From contig NZ_JNXG01000008.1 of NCBI RefSeq assembly GCF_000717025.1, positions 195,002 through 259,001 of the forward strand: DNA of 64,000 bases, given 5' to 3'. This stretch comes from Streptomyces atroolivaceus. Lineage in GTDB: Bacteria > Actinomycetota > Actinomycetes > Streptomycetales > Streptomycetaceae. The position numbers and the translations under genes were made by a program. This document shows positions 52,830 through 62,019 of the stretch, piece after piece (the stretch's first letter is position 1; the number at the start of each line of letters is the position of its first letter). The notes under the pieces were generated by a model. It had not been told where the DNA came from. It did no database searches and worked only from the letters and a program-made list of their open reading frames with translations.

Positions 52830-52843
52830 GTGACCGGGGTCAC
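52830..52843. promoter_or_regulatory. Palindrome upstream of the Rex operator, Crp-like
   Basis: GTGACC-GG-GGTCAC is a perfect palindrome 25 nt upstream of the ROP site. It satisfies the Streptomyces Crp consensus GTG-N6-GNCAC. A second input to rex is possible but not shown. Confidence 0.4.
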
Positions 52844-52993
52844 GCATATTCCCTGCGCGATCCCGGAACCCGGGACGCCATCAGCCCGTTGCGGGCCCGA
52901 AGGGGGCAAGACGGTACACACTCCTCATGTCCACGCCCCCGAGACCACTCAAAACGCCCATGATGTTATCCGGGTTTCACCGGGGAAGCCCCC

Positions 52994-53269
52994 TTACGTA
53001 CGCAGTGCCGTGCGCAGCCTCGCGGGGTCCACCCGCCAGAAGGTGTGCTGTTCGTCATCGATCAGGACCACCGGGATCTGCTCCCAGTACTCCTTGTACA
53101 GCGCCTCGTCCCGCGTGATGTCCTTCTCCACCCAGGACGCGCCGGTCTCCTCGCAGACCGCGCTCACCACCGTCCGCGCCTCCTCGCAGAGGTGACACCC
53201 CGGCTTCCCCACGAGGGTCACCACCCGGTCCGCGGGCTTCTTCTTCGTACGACGCAGCAGAGCACTCAT
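52994..53269 (-). CDS. Glutaredoxin-like protein
   Basis: A 91-residue thioredoxin-fold protein (DUF836 type) with redox pair CHLC in LVGKPGCHLCEEARTV and the cis-Pro loop IPVVLIDD. It probably reduces small disulfides or protein thiols. It lies upstream of rex in the same direction, but with 285 nt containing the rex promoter between them. Confidence 0.92.
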   Translation of the reverse strand: MSALLRRTKKKPADRVVTLVGKPGCHLCEEARTVVSAVCEETGASWVEKDITRDEALYKEYWEQIPVVLIDDEQHTFWRVDPARLRTALRT

Positions 53270-53413
53270 ACCTTCATTCTGCGCCTGCCGCCGGGCCCCT
53301 CCGGAGCCGGCGGGCGAGCGGAATCACCCGTTTAACGCCCCGGCCCCGGAGAGTTCACGCCGCCGCATCCCGCCGGGTCGGGCAGAGCCGGACGGAATGG
53401 TTATGCTCACGCC

Positions 53414-54355
53414 ATGGCCGCTCTTGGATGGCTCACCCCCCGCAGGCGCCCCGCCACGGCACGCAGCGTGCTCGCAGGCGAGGCCGCAGCCGAGGCCGCG
53501 CGGAAGTCGGCGCTTCCGGACGGCACCGAAGAGCTGCCGGCCCTCCACGAAGGCGCGCGGGAGCCCGTGTTCCCGGTGGCCGGGGACGCGCGGGCCGCCG
53601 CCTTCTTCGACCTCGACAACACCGTGATGCAGGGCGCGGCGATCTTCCACTTCGGCCGGGGCCTGTACAAGCGGAAGTTCTTCGAGCGCCGGGAACTGAC
53701 CAGGTTCGCCTGGCAGCAGGCCTGGTTCAGGCTGGCCGGCGTCGAGGACCCGGAACACATGCAGGACGCCCGCGACAGCGCCCTGTCCATCGTCAAGGGC
53801 CACCGCGTCTCCGAGCTGATGTCCATCGGCGAGGAGATCTACGACGAGTACATGGCCGACCGCATCTGGCCCGGCACCCGCGCCCTGGCCCAGGCGCACC
53901 TCGACGCGGGCCAGAGGGTCTGGCTGGTCACCGCCGCCCCGGTGGAGACCGCCACGATCATCGCCCGCCGCCTCGGCCTCACCGGCGCCCTCGGCACCGT
54001 CGCCGAGTCGGTCGACGGCGTCTACACCGGCCGGCTGGTCGGTGAGCCCCTGCACGGCCCGGCCAAGGCCGAGGCCGTACGCGCACTGGCCGCGGCCGAG
54101 GGCCTGGACCTGGAGCGCTGCGCGGCGTACAGCGACTCGCACAACGACATCCCGATGCTGTCCCTGGTCGGCCACCCGTACGCGATCAACCCGGACTCCA
54201 AACTCCGCAAGCACGCCCGCTCCCTGGACTGGCGGCTGCGCGACTACCGGACCGGCCGCAAGGCGGCCAAGGTCGGCATCCCGGCCGCGGCGGGCGTCGG
54301 CGCCCTGGCCGGCGGCACGGCCGCCGCCGTGGCGCTCCACCGCCGCCGCCGCTGA
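53414..54355 (+). CDS. HAD-IB family phosphatase (CicA-like)
   Basis: A 313-residue protein. HAD motif I is AAFFDLDNTV (about 58-67), motif II WLVTAAPVE, motif III K in HGPAKAEAV, motif IV YSDSHNDIPML. The C-terminal about 20 residues form a hydrophobic helix (GVGALAGGTAAAVALHRRRR), a probable membrane anchor. It is just upstream of bldN, as in other Streptomyces. The substrate is unknown; relatives include phosphoserine phosphatase-like and lysophosphatidate phosphatases. Confidence 0.92.
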   Translation: MAALGWLTPRRRPATARSVLAGEAAAEAARKSALPDGTEELPALHEGAREPVFPVAGDARAAAFFDLDNTVMQGAAIFHFGRGLYKRKFFERRELTRFAWQQAWFRLAGVEDPEHMQDARDSALSIVKGHRVSELMSIGEEIYDEYMADRIWPGTRALAQAHLDAGQRVWLVTAAPVETATIIARRLGLTGALGTVAESVDGVYTGRLVGEPLHGPAKAEAVRALAAAEGLDLERCAAYSDSHNDIPMLSLVGHPYAINPDSKLRKHARSLDWRLRDYRTGRKAAKVGIPAAAGVGALAGGTAAAVALHRRRR

Positions 54356-54733
54356 CCCCTCACCCCGAATCCGTACACCCGTCCCCTTCACGGGGGGCGC
54401 GATCGGCATGCCGGGACGTACGCCCATTCGGGAGCGGAACAGCGGGCACGGGCACCCATCGCTCCGGCCAGTCGCGTTACGTCCGGGCGACCACAACCCG
54501 TCGCCGCCGACGACAGATCCCGAAGCTATTCGATCAATTACCGGTCACGATATACACCCCAAACCGTCACTTAGAGGTTAGGGAAGCGACGTAATCGGTG
54601 ATTTGAGCAACTGGGTGTAGCGCCGCCTGTACGAAGCGTTATTCTCCTCAGACGCACAAGGAGCCCGCCACCCGCTACCACGAGTGACGGTTTTCGAACT
54701 GCACGTGATGGAAGCTCTGCCTCTGGGAGTCCC
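54356..54733 (+). promoter_or_regulatory. Upstream region of bldN (no gene)
   Basis: A 378-nt gap, AT-richer than average at about 54490-54660. No ORF is supported. AGTGAC at 54682-54687 and GTCACTT near 54569 are loosely BldD-like half-sites, but no full box is evident. A long untranslated leader is likely. Confidence 0.4.
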
Positions 54734-55519
54734 GTGTACCCACACGTCGGGGTTGACACCTCGGGCCTGGCTACGCTGCGCGCAACGGTCCTCGACCACT
54801 TGCGCGGCTTCGTCCCCACCGCGTACGCCGTCCCCCAATTTGCCACCCCTGTACCTGCCGGCCCTTGCTATGCGCTGGCCGAACGCAGCGCTGCCGTCGG
54901 AAGACGCAGCAACCGCGGCACCGCGGCCGCTGCGTCGTCGGCTCCCGTCCGCCGTCCGACAGCCGACAGCGACAGCGCGCGCATGATGGATCTCGTCGAG
55001 CGCGCGCAGGCCGGTGAGGCCGAGGCCTTCGGCCGCCTGTACGACCAGTACAGCGACACCGTGTACCGGTACATCTACTACCGCGTGGGAGGCAAGGCGA
55101 CAGCGGAGGACCTCACGAGCGAGACGTTCCTGCGCGCACTGCGCCGTATCTCCACCTTCACCTGGCAGGGCCGCGATTTCGGCGCCTGGCTGGTCACGAT
55201 CGCTCGGAATCTGGTCGCCGACCACTTCAAATCCAGTCGTTTCCGACTGGAAGTGACCACCGGCGAGATGCTCGACGCCAACGAGGTCGCGCGGAGCCCG
55301 GAGGACTCCGTCCTGGAATCCCTCTCCAACGCCGCGCTGCTGCAAGCCGTACGCCGGCTCAACCCGCAGCAGCAGGAGTGCGTGACCCTGAGATTCCTGC
55401 AAGGGCTCTCGGTCGCGGAGACCGCCCGGGTCATGGGAAAGAACGAGGGCGCGATCAAAACCTTGCAGTACCGGGCAGTGCGTACGCTCGCACGGCTCCT
55501 GCCGGACGACGCCCGCTGA
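54734..55519 (+). CDS. bldN: Developmental ECF sigma factor BldN (proprotein)
   Basis: A 261-residue sigma factor from GTG 54734 (VYPHVGVDTSGLATLRATVLD). The N-terminal extension of about 85 residues matches the pro-sequence known in S. coelicolor BldN. Region 2 is about 88-155 (ARMMDLVERAQAGEAEAFGRLYDQYSDTVYRY) and region 4 about 200-258 (QQECVTLRFLQGLSVAETARVMGKNEGAIKTLQYRAV). It drives bldM and the chaplin/rodlin genes for aerial hyphae. Its anti-sigma RsbN follows. Confidence 0.96.
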   Translation: MYPHVGVDTSGLATLRATVLDHLRGFVPTAYAVPQFATPVPAGPCYALAERSAAVGRRSNRGTAAAASSAPVRRPTADSDSARMMDLVERAQAGEAEAFGRLYDQYSDTVYRYIYYRVGGKATAEDLTSETFLRALRRISTFTWQGRDFGAWLVTIARNLVADHFKSSRFRLEVTTGEMLDANEVARSPEDSVLESLSNAALLQAVRRLNPQQQECVTLRFLQGLSVAETARVMGKNEGAIKTLQYRAVRTLARLLPDDAR

Positions 55520-55570
55520 CGTCACCATCCGTGACGTGTCCGTGACACACCGATCGGATCATCCTCAGTC

Positions 55571-55599
55571 CGTAACCCAACTGCCGCGCCACTCGTTGT
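55571..55599 (+). promoter_or_regulatory. BldN-type promoter of rsbN
   Basis: CGTAAC (55571-55576), a 17-nt spacer, and CGTTGT (55594-55599). The BldN consensus I recall is CGTAAC-N16-CGTTGA, so the element fits except for one extra spacer base and the last position. It is 130 nt before the rsbN start. Confidence 0.7.
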
Positions 55600-55728
55600 G
55601 CCGGATGCAGGCCCCCTGTCGCCACACCTGACCGTTTCCACTCGCTCGATCGTGTGGAAACGTCTCCGGTGGGCAACCTTCCGGACCCTCAGGGGAGTCG
55701 ACCGTCATGACGAGAGGAGGTGCCGCCA

Positions 55729-56925
55729 GTGATCGCAAACGTTTCGGCACACCGGCGGGCGAACGCCTTCGCCCAGGCCCTGGAGGAGCAGTCCCCCCAG
55801 GGTGCGGCGGCCGTACAGCCCGAGGACCCGGCCCAACCGGCCGACCACGGAACGCTGTTGGCCCTGGCGAACGGCCTCGGTGAGCTACCGGCGCCGCAAT
55901 TCGATCCCGAGGTCAAAGTGGTGCAACGAGCCCAGCTCGTCGCGGCCATGGAGACCATGTTCGCCGAAGGCGGTGCGTCCACGGGCCCTACGGTGCCCGA
56001 ACAGCGGAGCAAGGGAGCCCACCGGGCCTCCCCGATCCGGAGGCTGCGTCCCCGCTCCCGCTGGGCGAAGGGCCTCACCGCGGGCGGGCTCACGGTCGGT
56101 GTGGCCGCGGGAGCATTCGGCGGAGTGGCCGCTGCCAGTTCCGACGCCCTGCCGGGTGATTCCCTCTACCCGCTCAAGCGCGGCATGGAGGACATCAGTC
56201 TCGGCATGGCCGACGGCGACGCCGACCGCGGCGAGGTCTACCTCGACCAGGCGTCGACACGTCTCAGCGAGGCCCGCCGGCTCATGGAGCGGGGCCGCTC
56301 GGGCGCCCTGGACCACGAATCGATCGGCGAGGTCAGACGCGCACTCGACGGCATGACGCACGACGCCACCGAGGGCCACCGCCTGCTCCACACCGCCTAT
56401 CAGCGCGACGGTTCCCTCGGCCCCATCCAGACACTGGACTCCTTCTCCCGCTCGCACCGCGCGACCTGGAGCAGCCTCCGCGACCGGCTGCCCGTCCAGC
56501 TGACCGACATCAGCGACAAGGTCAGCTCCGTCTTCGAGGCCATGGACCAGGAAGTCGCACCACTGAAATCCCTGCTGCCCCGCACACCGGGCACCGAGGA
56601 GGGCGCGCCGCCCGCCGGCTCCACACAGGAGGACCGGGACTCGTCGGCCCCGGACCGCAAGGCACCTTCCCCCTCCGCCACCCCGCAGGACAGCCCGTCC
56701 ACCAGCACCGCGCCCAAGCCGTCCGGCTCCGGCAGCAGCCCGGCCGACGGCCTGCTCGACGGCGGTACGGGCGACCTGCTGGAAGACCTCCCGACGGACG
56801 GCACCACCCCGTCGTCCCCGGGCGGGACGTCCGGCGCGACCCCCGCACCCGACGTCACCCTCCCGCCGCTGCTCCCGGGCCTCCTGCCCGGCTTGGGCAT
56901 CGACGGCGAGAACGTCGAGCCCTGA
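55729..56925 (+). CDS. rsbN: Anti-sigma factor RsbN
   Basis: A 398-residue membrane protein; GTG 55729 follows GAGGAGG at 8 nt. The cytoplasmic N-terminus (about 1-105) binds sigma-BldN in the known system. One TM helix is at about 110-130 (LTAGGLTVGVAAGAFGGVAAA). A DUF5667 helical domain follows outside (DALPGDSLYPLKRGMEDISLGMADGD). The C-terminal about 110 residues are Ser/Pro/Gly-rich. Its BldN-type promoter implies negative feedback. Confidence 0.95.
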   Translation: MIANVSAHRRANAFAQALEEQSPQGAAAVQPEDPAQPADHGTLLALANGLGELPAPQFDPEVKVVQRAQLVAAMETMFAEGGASTGPTVPEQRSKGAHRASPIRRLRPRSRWAKGLTAGGLTVGVAAGAFGGVAAASSDALPGDSLYPLKRGMEDISLGMADGDADRGEVYLDQASTRLSEARRLMERGRSGALDHESIGEVRRALDGMTHDATEGHRLLHTAYQRDGSLGPIQTLDSFSRSHRATWSSLRDRLPVQLTDISDKVSSVFEAMDQEVAPLKSLLPRTPGTEEGAPPAGSTQEDRDSSAPDRKAPSPSATPQDSPSTSTAPKPSGSGSSPADGLLDGGTGDLLEDLPTDGTTPSSPGGTSGATPAPDVTLPPLLPGLLPGLGIDGENVEP

Positions 56926-56934
56926 CGGCAACCG

Positions 56935-56977
56935 CACGAGGAGGGGGCCGTCCCGACCGGACGGCCCCCTCCTCGTG
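56935..56977. terminator. Strong hairpin after rsbN, bidirectional
   Basis: A perfect 19-bp stem (CACGAGGAGGGGGCCGTCC and complement) around a CGACC loop, between convergent rsbN and the acyltransferase gene. Confidence 0.92.
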
Positions 56978-56999
56978 CGCCGCACCGGCGGAAGTGCCG

Positions 57000-58046
57000 T
57001 CAGAAGAAGACCGACCGGCGCTGCACCAGCAGCTTGTACAGCGTGTGCTGGATCTGCTCCCGCACCTGGTCCGTCAGGTTGAACATCAGCATCGGGTCCT
57101 CCGCCGCCTCCGGCGGATACCCGTCCGTGGGGATCGGGTCCCCGAACTGGATCGTCCACTTCGTCGGCAACGGCAGTGCACCCAGCGGCCCCAGCCACGG
57201 AAAGGTCGGCGTGATCGGGAAGTACGGAACCCCCAGGACCCGGGCCAGGGTCTTCGAGTTGCCGATCATCGGGTAGATCTCCTCCGCGCCCACGATCGAG
57301 CACGGCACGATCGGCACCCCGGCCCGCAGCGCCGTGGACACGAACCCGCCCCGCCCGAAGCGCTGCAGCTTGTACCGCTCGCCGAACGGCTTGCCGATGC
57401 CCTTGAAGCCCTCCGGCATGACCCCGACGACCTCACCACCCTGGAGCAGCCGCTCCGCGTCCTCCGCGCAGGCAAGGGTGTGCCCGGCCTTCCTCGCCAG
57501 CTCGTTGACCACCGGAAGCATGAAGACGAGGTCGGCCGCGAGCAGCCGCAGATGCCGCTCCGCCGGGTGGTTGTCGTGGACGGCGACCTGGAGCATCAGC
57601 CCGTCGAGCGGCAGGGTGCCGGAGTGGTTGGCCACGATGAGCGCCCCGCCGTCGGACGGGATGTTCTCGATGCCCTTCACCTCGACCCGGAAGTACTTGT
57701 CCGCGAGCGGCCTCAGCATCGACATGAGGACCTGGTCGGTCAGCTCCTTGTCGTAGCCGAACTCGTCGACGTCGTAATCACCCGTCAGCCGGCGCCGCAG
57801 AAACGCCAGCCCCCCGGCGATCCGCCGGTCCCAGCCGCTCCCGGGGCCGCCCGTGCCGTCCTGGGAGGCGTCACCGACAGCCTCAGCGGCCCCTTCCGGC
57901 ACCTGGCCGCCCGGCAGGGCGCTCACAGGTGCGGGACCGGCCGGGGCGGGCCCTTGGGCCCGCCCACCCGGCAGCACACCTCTGCGCCGCCCCGCGCCGG
58001 AGCGCGAACGGTCGTCGTCGAAGGGAATGACCTTGGCGTCCGCCAT
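57000..58046 (-). CDS. Lysophospholipid acyltransferase family protein (PlsC-like)
   Basis: A 348-residue protein. After a low-complexity N-terminus of about 95 residues comes the PlsC-type domain: ANHSGTLPLDGLML (the NH-x-D motif with wider spacing), MPEGFKGIG, and VPIVPCSIVGAEEIYP. It acylates lysophosphatidate or related lipids at the membrane. It lies 16 nt after the epimerase gene in the same direction; the pair is conserved near bldN in Streptomyces. Confidence 0.88.
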   Translation of the reverse strand: MADAKVIPFDDDRSRSGAGRRRGVLPGGRAQGPAPAGPAPVSALPGGQVPEGAAEAVGDASQDGTGGPGSGWDRRIAGGLAFLRRRLTGDYDVDEFGYDKELTDQVLMSMLRPLADKYFRVEVKGIENIPSDGGALIVANHSGTLPLDGLMLQVAVHDNHPAERHLRLLAADLVFMLPVVNELARKAGHTLACAEDAERLLQGGEVVGVMPEGFKGIGKPFGERYKLQRFGRGGFVSTALRAGVPIVPCSIVGAEEIYPMIGNSKTLARVLGVPYFPITPTFPWLGPLGALPLPTKWTIQFGDPIPTDGYPPEAAEDPMLMFNLTDQVREQIQHTLYKLLVQRRSVFF

Positions 58047-58062
58047 CGTCGGTCGCGCTCCT

Positions 58063-59133
58063 CTACCTGGCGCTGTGCGTCGAATGTGTCGTACCCGCCG
58101 GTCCCCCGCCGGACGGCAGCTCGGCCAGCCTCCCGACCGCCCTCGCCACCCGCTCGGGAGGCAGCAGCCCCGGCCCCCGGCTCCGCGCGAACTCCGCGAA
58201 CGTCTCGGCCGTCGTGAACTTCGGCCGGAAACCCAGCGTCTCGCGCATCTGCACGGTCGAGACCACCCTGCCGTGCGTGAGCAGACGGATCTGCTCCGGG
58301 GAGAAGTCCGTCATGCCGATCGTACGGAGCGCCGACCCCACCCACGTGACGGCCGGCAGCAGCAACGGCACGGTCGGCCGGCCAAGCCTGCGCGAGCACT
58401 GCGAGAGCAGCAGCACACCGTCGCCCGCGATGTTGAACGTGCCGCTGTTCAGCGTGCCGCGCCTGGGTTCGCGGGAGGCGATCTCCAGTACGTCGACGAC
58501 GTCGTCCTCGTGGACGAACTGCAGCCGCGGGTCGTACCCGAGGACCGTCGGCAGGACCGGCAGCGACAGGTAGTCGGCGAGCGGCGAGTCCGGCTCGGGG
58601 CCCAGGATGTTGGCGAACCTCAGCACGCACACGGCCACGTCCGGCCTGCGGCGGGCGAACCCGCGCACATATCCCTCGACCTCCACCGCGTCCTTGGCGA
58701 AACCGCCGCTGGGCAGGGACTTGGGCGGCGTCGTCTCGGTGAAGACCGCGGGGTCGCGGGGAGCCGACCCGTACACGTTGGTGCTGGACTTGACCACGAG
58801 CCGCTGAACGGCCGGAGACTTCTGGCAGGCGCCGAGCAACTGCATCGTGCCGATGACGTTGGTCTCCTTGACCGTCGTCCGGCCACCCGCGCCGACCGCC
58901 TTCGCCGACACGTCCAGATGGACGACCGTGTCGACGGAGTACTCCGCCAGGACCCTGGCGATCGCCGACTGCCGGATGTCCGCCAGGACGAATGCGGCGT
59001 CGCCCAGCTCATGCTCCGGCGCGACCGCGTCCACGGCGATCACCCGGTCCACACCGGGGTCACGCTGGATACGCCGCACGAAACGGCCCCCCAGCTGCCG
59101 GGCCGCGCCTGTGACGAGCACGATCTTCCCCAA
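58063..59133 (-). CDS. NAD-dependent epimerase/dehydratase (extended SDR)
   Basis: A 356-residue protein. The TTG at 59133 has GGAAGG 8 nt upstream and places GKIVLVTGAARQLGGRFVRRI at the N-terminus, as is normal for this family; a GTG or ATG further up would add non-conserved residues. The NAD site is TGAARQLGG. The catalytic Ser/Tyr region is KSSTNVYGSAPRD, with the usual Lys in FAKDAVEVEGYV. It may modify sugars or lipids, perhaps with the adjacent acyltransferase. Confidence 0.87.
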   Translation of the reverse strand: MGKIVLVTGAARQLGGRFVRRIQRDPGVDRVIAVDAVAPEHELGDAAFVLADIRQSAIARVLAEYSVDTVVHLDVSAKAVGAGGRTTVKETNVIGTMQLLGACQKSPAVQRLVVKSSTNVYGSAPRDPAVFTETTPPKSLPSGGFAKDAVEVEGYVRGFARRRPDVAVCVLRFANILGPEPDSPLADYLSLPVLPTVLGYDPRLQFVHEDDVVDVLEIASREPRRGTLNSGTFNIAGDGVLLLSQCSRRLGRPTVPLLLPAVTWVGSALRTIGMTDFSPEQIRLLTHGRVVSTVQMRETLGFRPKFTTAETFAEFARSRGPGLLPPERVARAVGRLAELPSGGGPAGTTHSTHSAR

Positions 59134-59328
59134 GATCAGCGCCTTCCGTCGATCGTTCACCGAGCGGGGTCTTCCCCTGGCCGTCACCGTAGCCGGTGGA
59201 CGTTGCCCTGTGACGACCCCAGGCGGGCTTTACCGAACCGTTGGCGGTAATACCACCGGATCCGCCGCACCGCGCCGCTCGGCACCAGGCCACGGAGAGC
59301 GAGCCCGGAAACGAGCCCGGAACGCGCC

Positions 59329-59361
59329 GAGGCCCTCCCGCCAGGACGGCGGAAGGGCCTC
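59329..59361. terminator. Terminator of the bS22 gene
   Basis: GAGGCCCTCCCGCC pairs with GGCGGAAGGGCCTC (one mismatch) around AGGAC, 21 nt after the stop codon on the minus strand. Confidence 0.8.
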
Positions 59362-59382
59362 GTACTCACGAACTGCGTTCGC

Positions 59383-59481
59383 TTACTTCTTGTTGCGACG
59401 CTGAACGCGCGTGCGCTTGAGCAGCTTGCGGTGCTTCTTCTTGGCCATCCGCTTGCGCCGCTTCTTGATAACAGAGCCCAC
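59383..59481 (-). CDS. 30S ribosomal protein bS22 (AURKAIP1/COX24 domain)
   Basis: A 32-residue, very basic protein, [20 protein letters not shown] followed by [12 protein letters not shown], starting at GTG 59481 with GAGG upstream. This is the actinobacterial small-subunit protein bS22 seen in mycobacterial ribosome structures. It is shorter than common annotation cut-offs. Confidence 0.96.
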   Translation of the reverse strand: MGSVIKKRRKRMAKKKHRKLLKRTRVQRRNKK

Positions 59482-59591
59482 GACTACCCTCGCTCACTTC
59501 TTCTTCACTGGTGCGGGGCGTCTGGGCCCACACGACCTACGTCGGCCTAGCCTACCCGCCACCGGGTGAGGGACGTAATCCGAGGGCAACG

Positions 59592-59804
59592 TCAGGCTGA
59601 CTCCACCCCCACGAAGGACTCACGAAGGTACTCGTGAACCGCTTGCTCCGGGACCCGGAAGGACCTTCCCACCCTGATCGCCGGCAGATGACCGCTGTGC
59701 ACCAAGCGGTACACGGTCATCTTCGACACCCTCATGACCGAGGCGACTTCCGCCACGGTCAGAAACTTGACCTCGTTGAGAGGCCTCTCACTGCCAGCAG
59801 CCAT
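59592..59804 (-). CDS. BldC-like MerR-type DNA-binding protein
   Basis: A 70-residue protein from ATG 59804 (AGGTGGG upstream). It is one MerR-like winged HTH: FLTVAEVASVMRVSKMTVYR, LVHSGHLPAIRVGRSFRV. It is closely related to BldC and excisionase-type proteins. BldC binds direct repeats cooperatively to control development; this paralog near bldN probably also binds DNA as a regulator. Targets are unknown. Confidence 0.93.
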   Translation of the reverse strand: MAAGSERPLNEVKFLTVAEVASVMRVSKMTVYRLVHSGHLPAIRVGRSFRVPEQAVHEYLRESFVGVESA

Positions 59805-59932
59805 GACCCACCTGCACCTTCCGCACGCGACGCGCACCGGCTTCCCCTCCGGTGACTCTTCGTCGTTGTGCGCTCACTCCCCAGATTAGGGGCGGGTGAT
59901 GCGAGTGGGGAAGAGGTGAGACGATCGGCCGC

Positions 59933-60748
59933 CTACTGTGACAGACACGCCCTATTGAGTACATACCGAGTAAGGGGCCGGTAGTAGTCCGACCGCACGC
60001 CGTCATCGAGCGGAACGGCGACGGACACCCGCCCCTCCGCCTCACCCACGAACAACGCGGGGTCATCCGTATCGGCCAGCCCGATGGCCTCGATGCCCAG
60101 CTGACCTGCTCCGCAGACCCACCCGTGGTCCCCGACCACCAGCTCGGGCAACGCCCCCCGGTCCTCCACGGCCCCCTCCAGCACCGCCCGGACCGGCAGC
60201 GGCGAGTGGGTGTGCGCGCCGGTCGCACTCCCGGGAACCCGCACGCCCGGTTCGCGCACCAGCGCGACACCCCGTACGTAGTCGAGGTTGTACGTGCGTA
60301 CGCCGAACCGGGTCGTTATGTCGACACATCGGCCCTGCGCGGGGGTGAGCACCGTGCACCCGGCCGCCGACAAAGCGTCTGCGATACCGGCGTAGAACCC
60401 GAGCAGCCGGTGCGGATGCCCGGTACCGAACAGCACCGGAGCCCGCCGCTCCGCAGCCCCGGCGAGCCGTTCCGCGAACGCGTCCAGAGCGGCCAGGGTC
60501 CGCTCCGGATCGATCACATCAGGACCTGACACATGGCCAGGATCGTCCGACACCCCACACTTGTCGGCCATCAGCCGCAGCAGGTCACGCTCCCCCCAGG
60601 CCCGGTCCGGAGCGAGCCCGAGCAGAACCCGGGGGTCCCTCGCCGCGAAAAGCCGGTAACTCCGCAGACTGGTCTCCCGCGGCGTGGCCACGGGCCCGGC
60701 GAGCCGGGCCGCCAGCAGATGAGCGCGCAGCGCTCCGGTGCTCAACAC
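59933..60748 (-). CDS. Phosphatase-like protein (conserved, actinobacterial)
   Basis: A 271-residue protein; GTG 60748 is preferred (GGAG upstream), with TTG 60745 as the alternative. It contains VLFGTGHPHRLLGFYAGIADAL, HTHSPLPVRAVL and GDHGWVCGAGQLGIEAIG. It resembles a family commonly annotated as phosphatase in Streptomyces, but the active site is not obvious to me. It precedes the BldC-like gene on the same strand. Confidence 0.7.
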   Translation of the reverse strand: MLSTGALRAHLLAARLAGPVATPRETSLRSYRLFAARDPRVLLGLAPDRAWGERDLLRLMADKCGVSDDPGHVSGPDVIDPERTLAALDAFAERLAGAAERRAPVLFGTGHPHRLLGFYAGIADALSAAGCTVLTPAQGRCVDITTRFGVRTYNLDYVRGVALVREPGVRVPGSATGAHTHSPLPVRAVLEGAVEDRGALPELVVGDHGWVCGAGQLGIEAIGLADTDDPALFVGEAEGRVSVAVPLDDGVRSDYYRPLTRYVLNRACLSQ

Positions 60749-60846
60749 CCCCCGATGCTCCCGCACCGGAAGCACCCCCGGGCAGGAACCCGGATACCGC
60801 CCCACCGTTGGCGTAACCCACCCTCAGGCGCGGAAGCGCCCCGCCC

Positions 60847-62019
60847 TCAGGCCAGCAGCCCGCGCAGCGGGAACGCCGCCCGCCGGGTCGCCAGCACCGC
60901 CTGGTCCAGCCGGTCCGCCGGGTCGTACCCGTCCTCCCACGGCTGCCACGACGGCACACGGCCGTCCGTCATCCGCGCCGGGCCCAACTGCCGCGTACGG
61001 GCGTAGACCTCGTCCCGCCACGACGACGGGACGACCGACTCCGGGTCCACCGGCGCATGGGCGGCGATCCCCACGAGATGGGTCCAGGACCTCGGCACCA
61101 CGTCCACCACCGCGTACCCGCCCCCGCCCAGCGCCACCCAACGGCCGCCCTCCGCGTGTGCGTGCGCGAGCTCGTGACAGGCCGTCATGACGGCCCGCTG
61201 GGCATCCAGCGACACCGCGAGATGCGCCAACGGGTCCTCGAAATGTGTGTCGGCACCGTGCTGGGTCACCAGCACCTGCGGCCGGAAGTCCTCCAGCAGC
61301 TCCGGCACCACCGCGTGGAAAGCCCTCAGCCACCCGGCGTCGCCCGTACCCGCCGGCAACGCCACATTGACCGCACCTCCCTCACCCGCCCCGGCACCGG
61401 TCTCCTCCGGCCACCCGGTCTGCGGGAACAGCGTGCGCGGGTGCTCGTGCAGGGACACGGTCAGCACCCGGGGGTCCTCCCAGAACGCCGCCTGCACCCC
61501 GTCCCCGTGGTGGACGTCCACATCGACGTACGCCACCCGCTCCGCACCCAGCTCCAGCAGCCGGGCGATGGCCAACGCCGGATCGTTGTACACACAGAAG
61601 CCCGCGGCAGCCCCCGGCATCGCGTGGTGCAGGCCACCCGTGAAGTTCACGGCATGCGGGCTCTCGCCGCGCCACACGGCCTCCGCGGCCCCCACCGACA
61701 GCCCGGCGATCAGCGCGGAGGCCTCGTGCATACCCGCGAAGGCGGGATCGTCGAGGGTCCCGAGCCCGTACGCCTGGTCGGCGGCCCCCGGCTCCGCGGA
61801 CGCCGCCCGGACCGCCGCCACGTAGTCCTCACGGTGGACGAGCCGCAACGTGGAATCCCCCGCCGACTTGGCCGACCGGACATCCACCGACCCGTCCAGC
61901 CCGAACGCCCGCACCAGCCCCATCGTCAGGGCGAGTCTGACCGGATCCATGGGGTGACCGGACCCGAAGTCGTATCCCGTTACTGCCTCATCCCACATCA
62001 GCTGCGCGCGCCCGCTCAT
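60847..62019 (-). CDS. acuC: AcuC-family deacetylase (class I HDAC-like)
   Basis: A 390-residue zinc hydrolase. ATG 62019 lies 7 nt after TACGGT on the minus strand, a leaderless layout. Active-site segments are GGLHHAMPGAAAGFCVYND (tandem His), YVDVDVHHGDGVQAAF (Zn Asp/His) and TQHGADTHFEDPLAHL. It probably removes acetyl groups from lysines, for example on acetyl-CoA synthetase. Its start overlaps the end of the MFS gene by 32 nt. Confidence 0.94.
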   Translation of the reverse strand: MSGRAQLMWDEAVTGYDFGSGHPMDPVRLALTMGLVRAFGLDGSVDVRSAKSAGDSTLRLVHREDYVAAVRAASAEPGAADQAYGLGTLDDPAFAGMHEASALIAGLSVGAAEAVWRGESPHAVNFTGGLHHAMPGAAAGFCVYNDPALAIARLLELGAERVAYVDVDVHHGDGVQAAFWEDPRVLTVSLHEHPRTLFPQTGWPEETGAGAGEGGAVNVALPAGTGDAGWLRAFHAVVPELLEDFRPQVLVTQHGADTHFEDPLAHLAVSLDAQRAVMTACHELAHAHAEGGRWVALGGGGYAVVDVVPRSWTHLVGIAAHAPVDPESVVPSSWRDEVYARTRQLGPARMTDGRVPSWQPWEDGYDPADRLDQAVLATRRAAFPLRGLLA

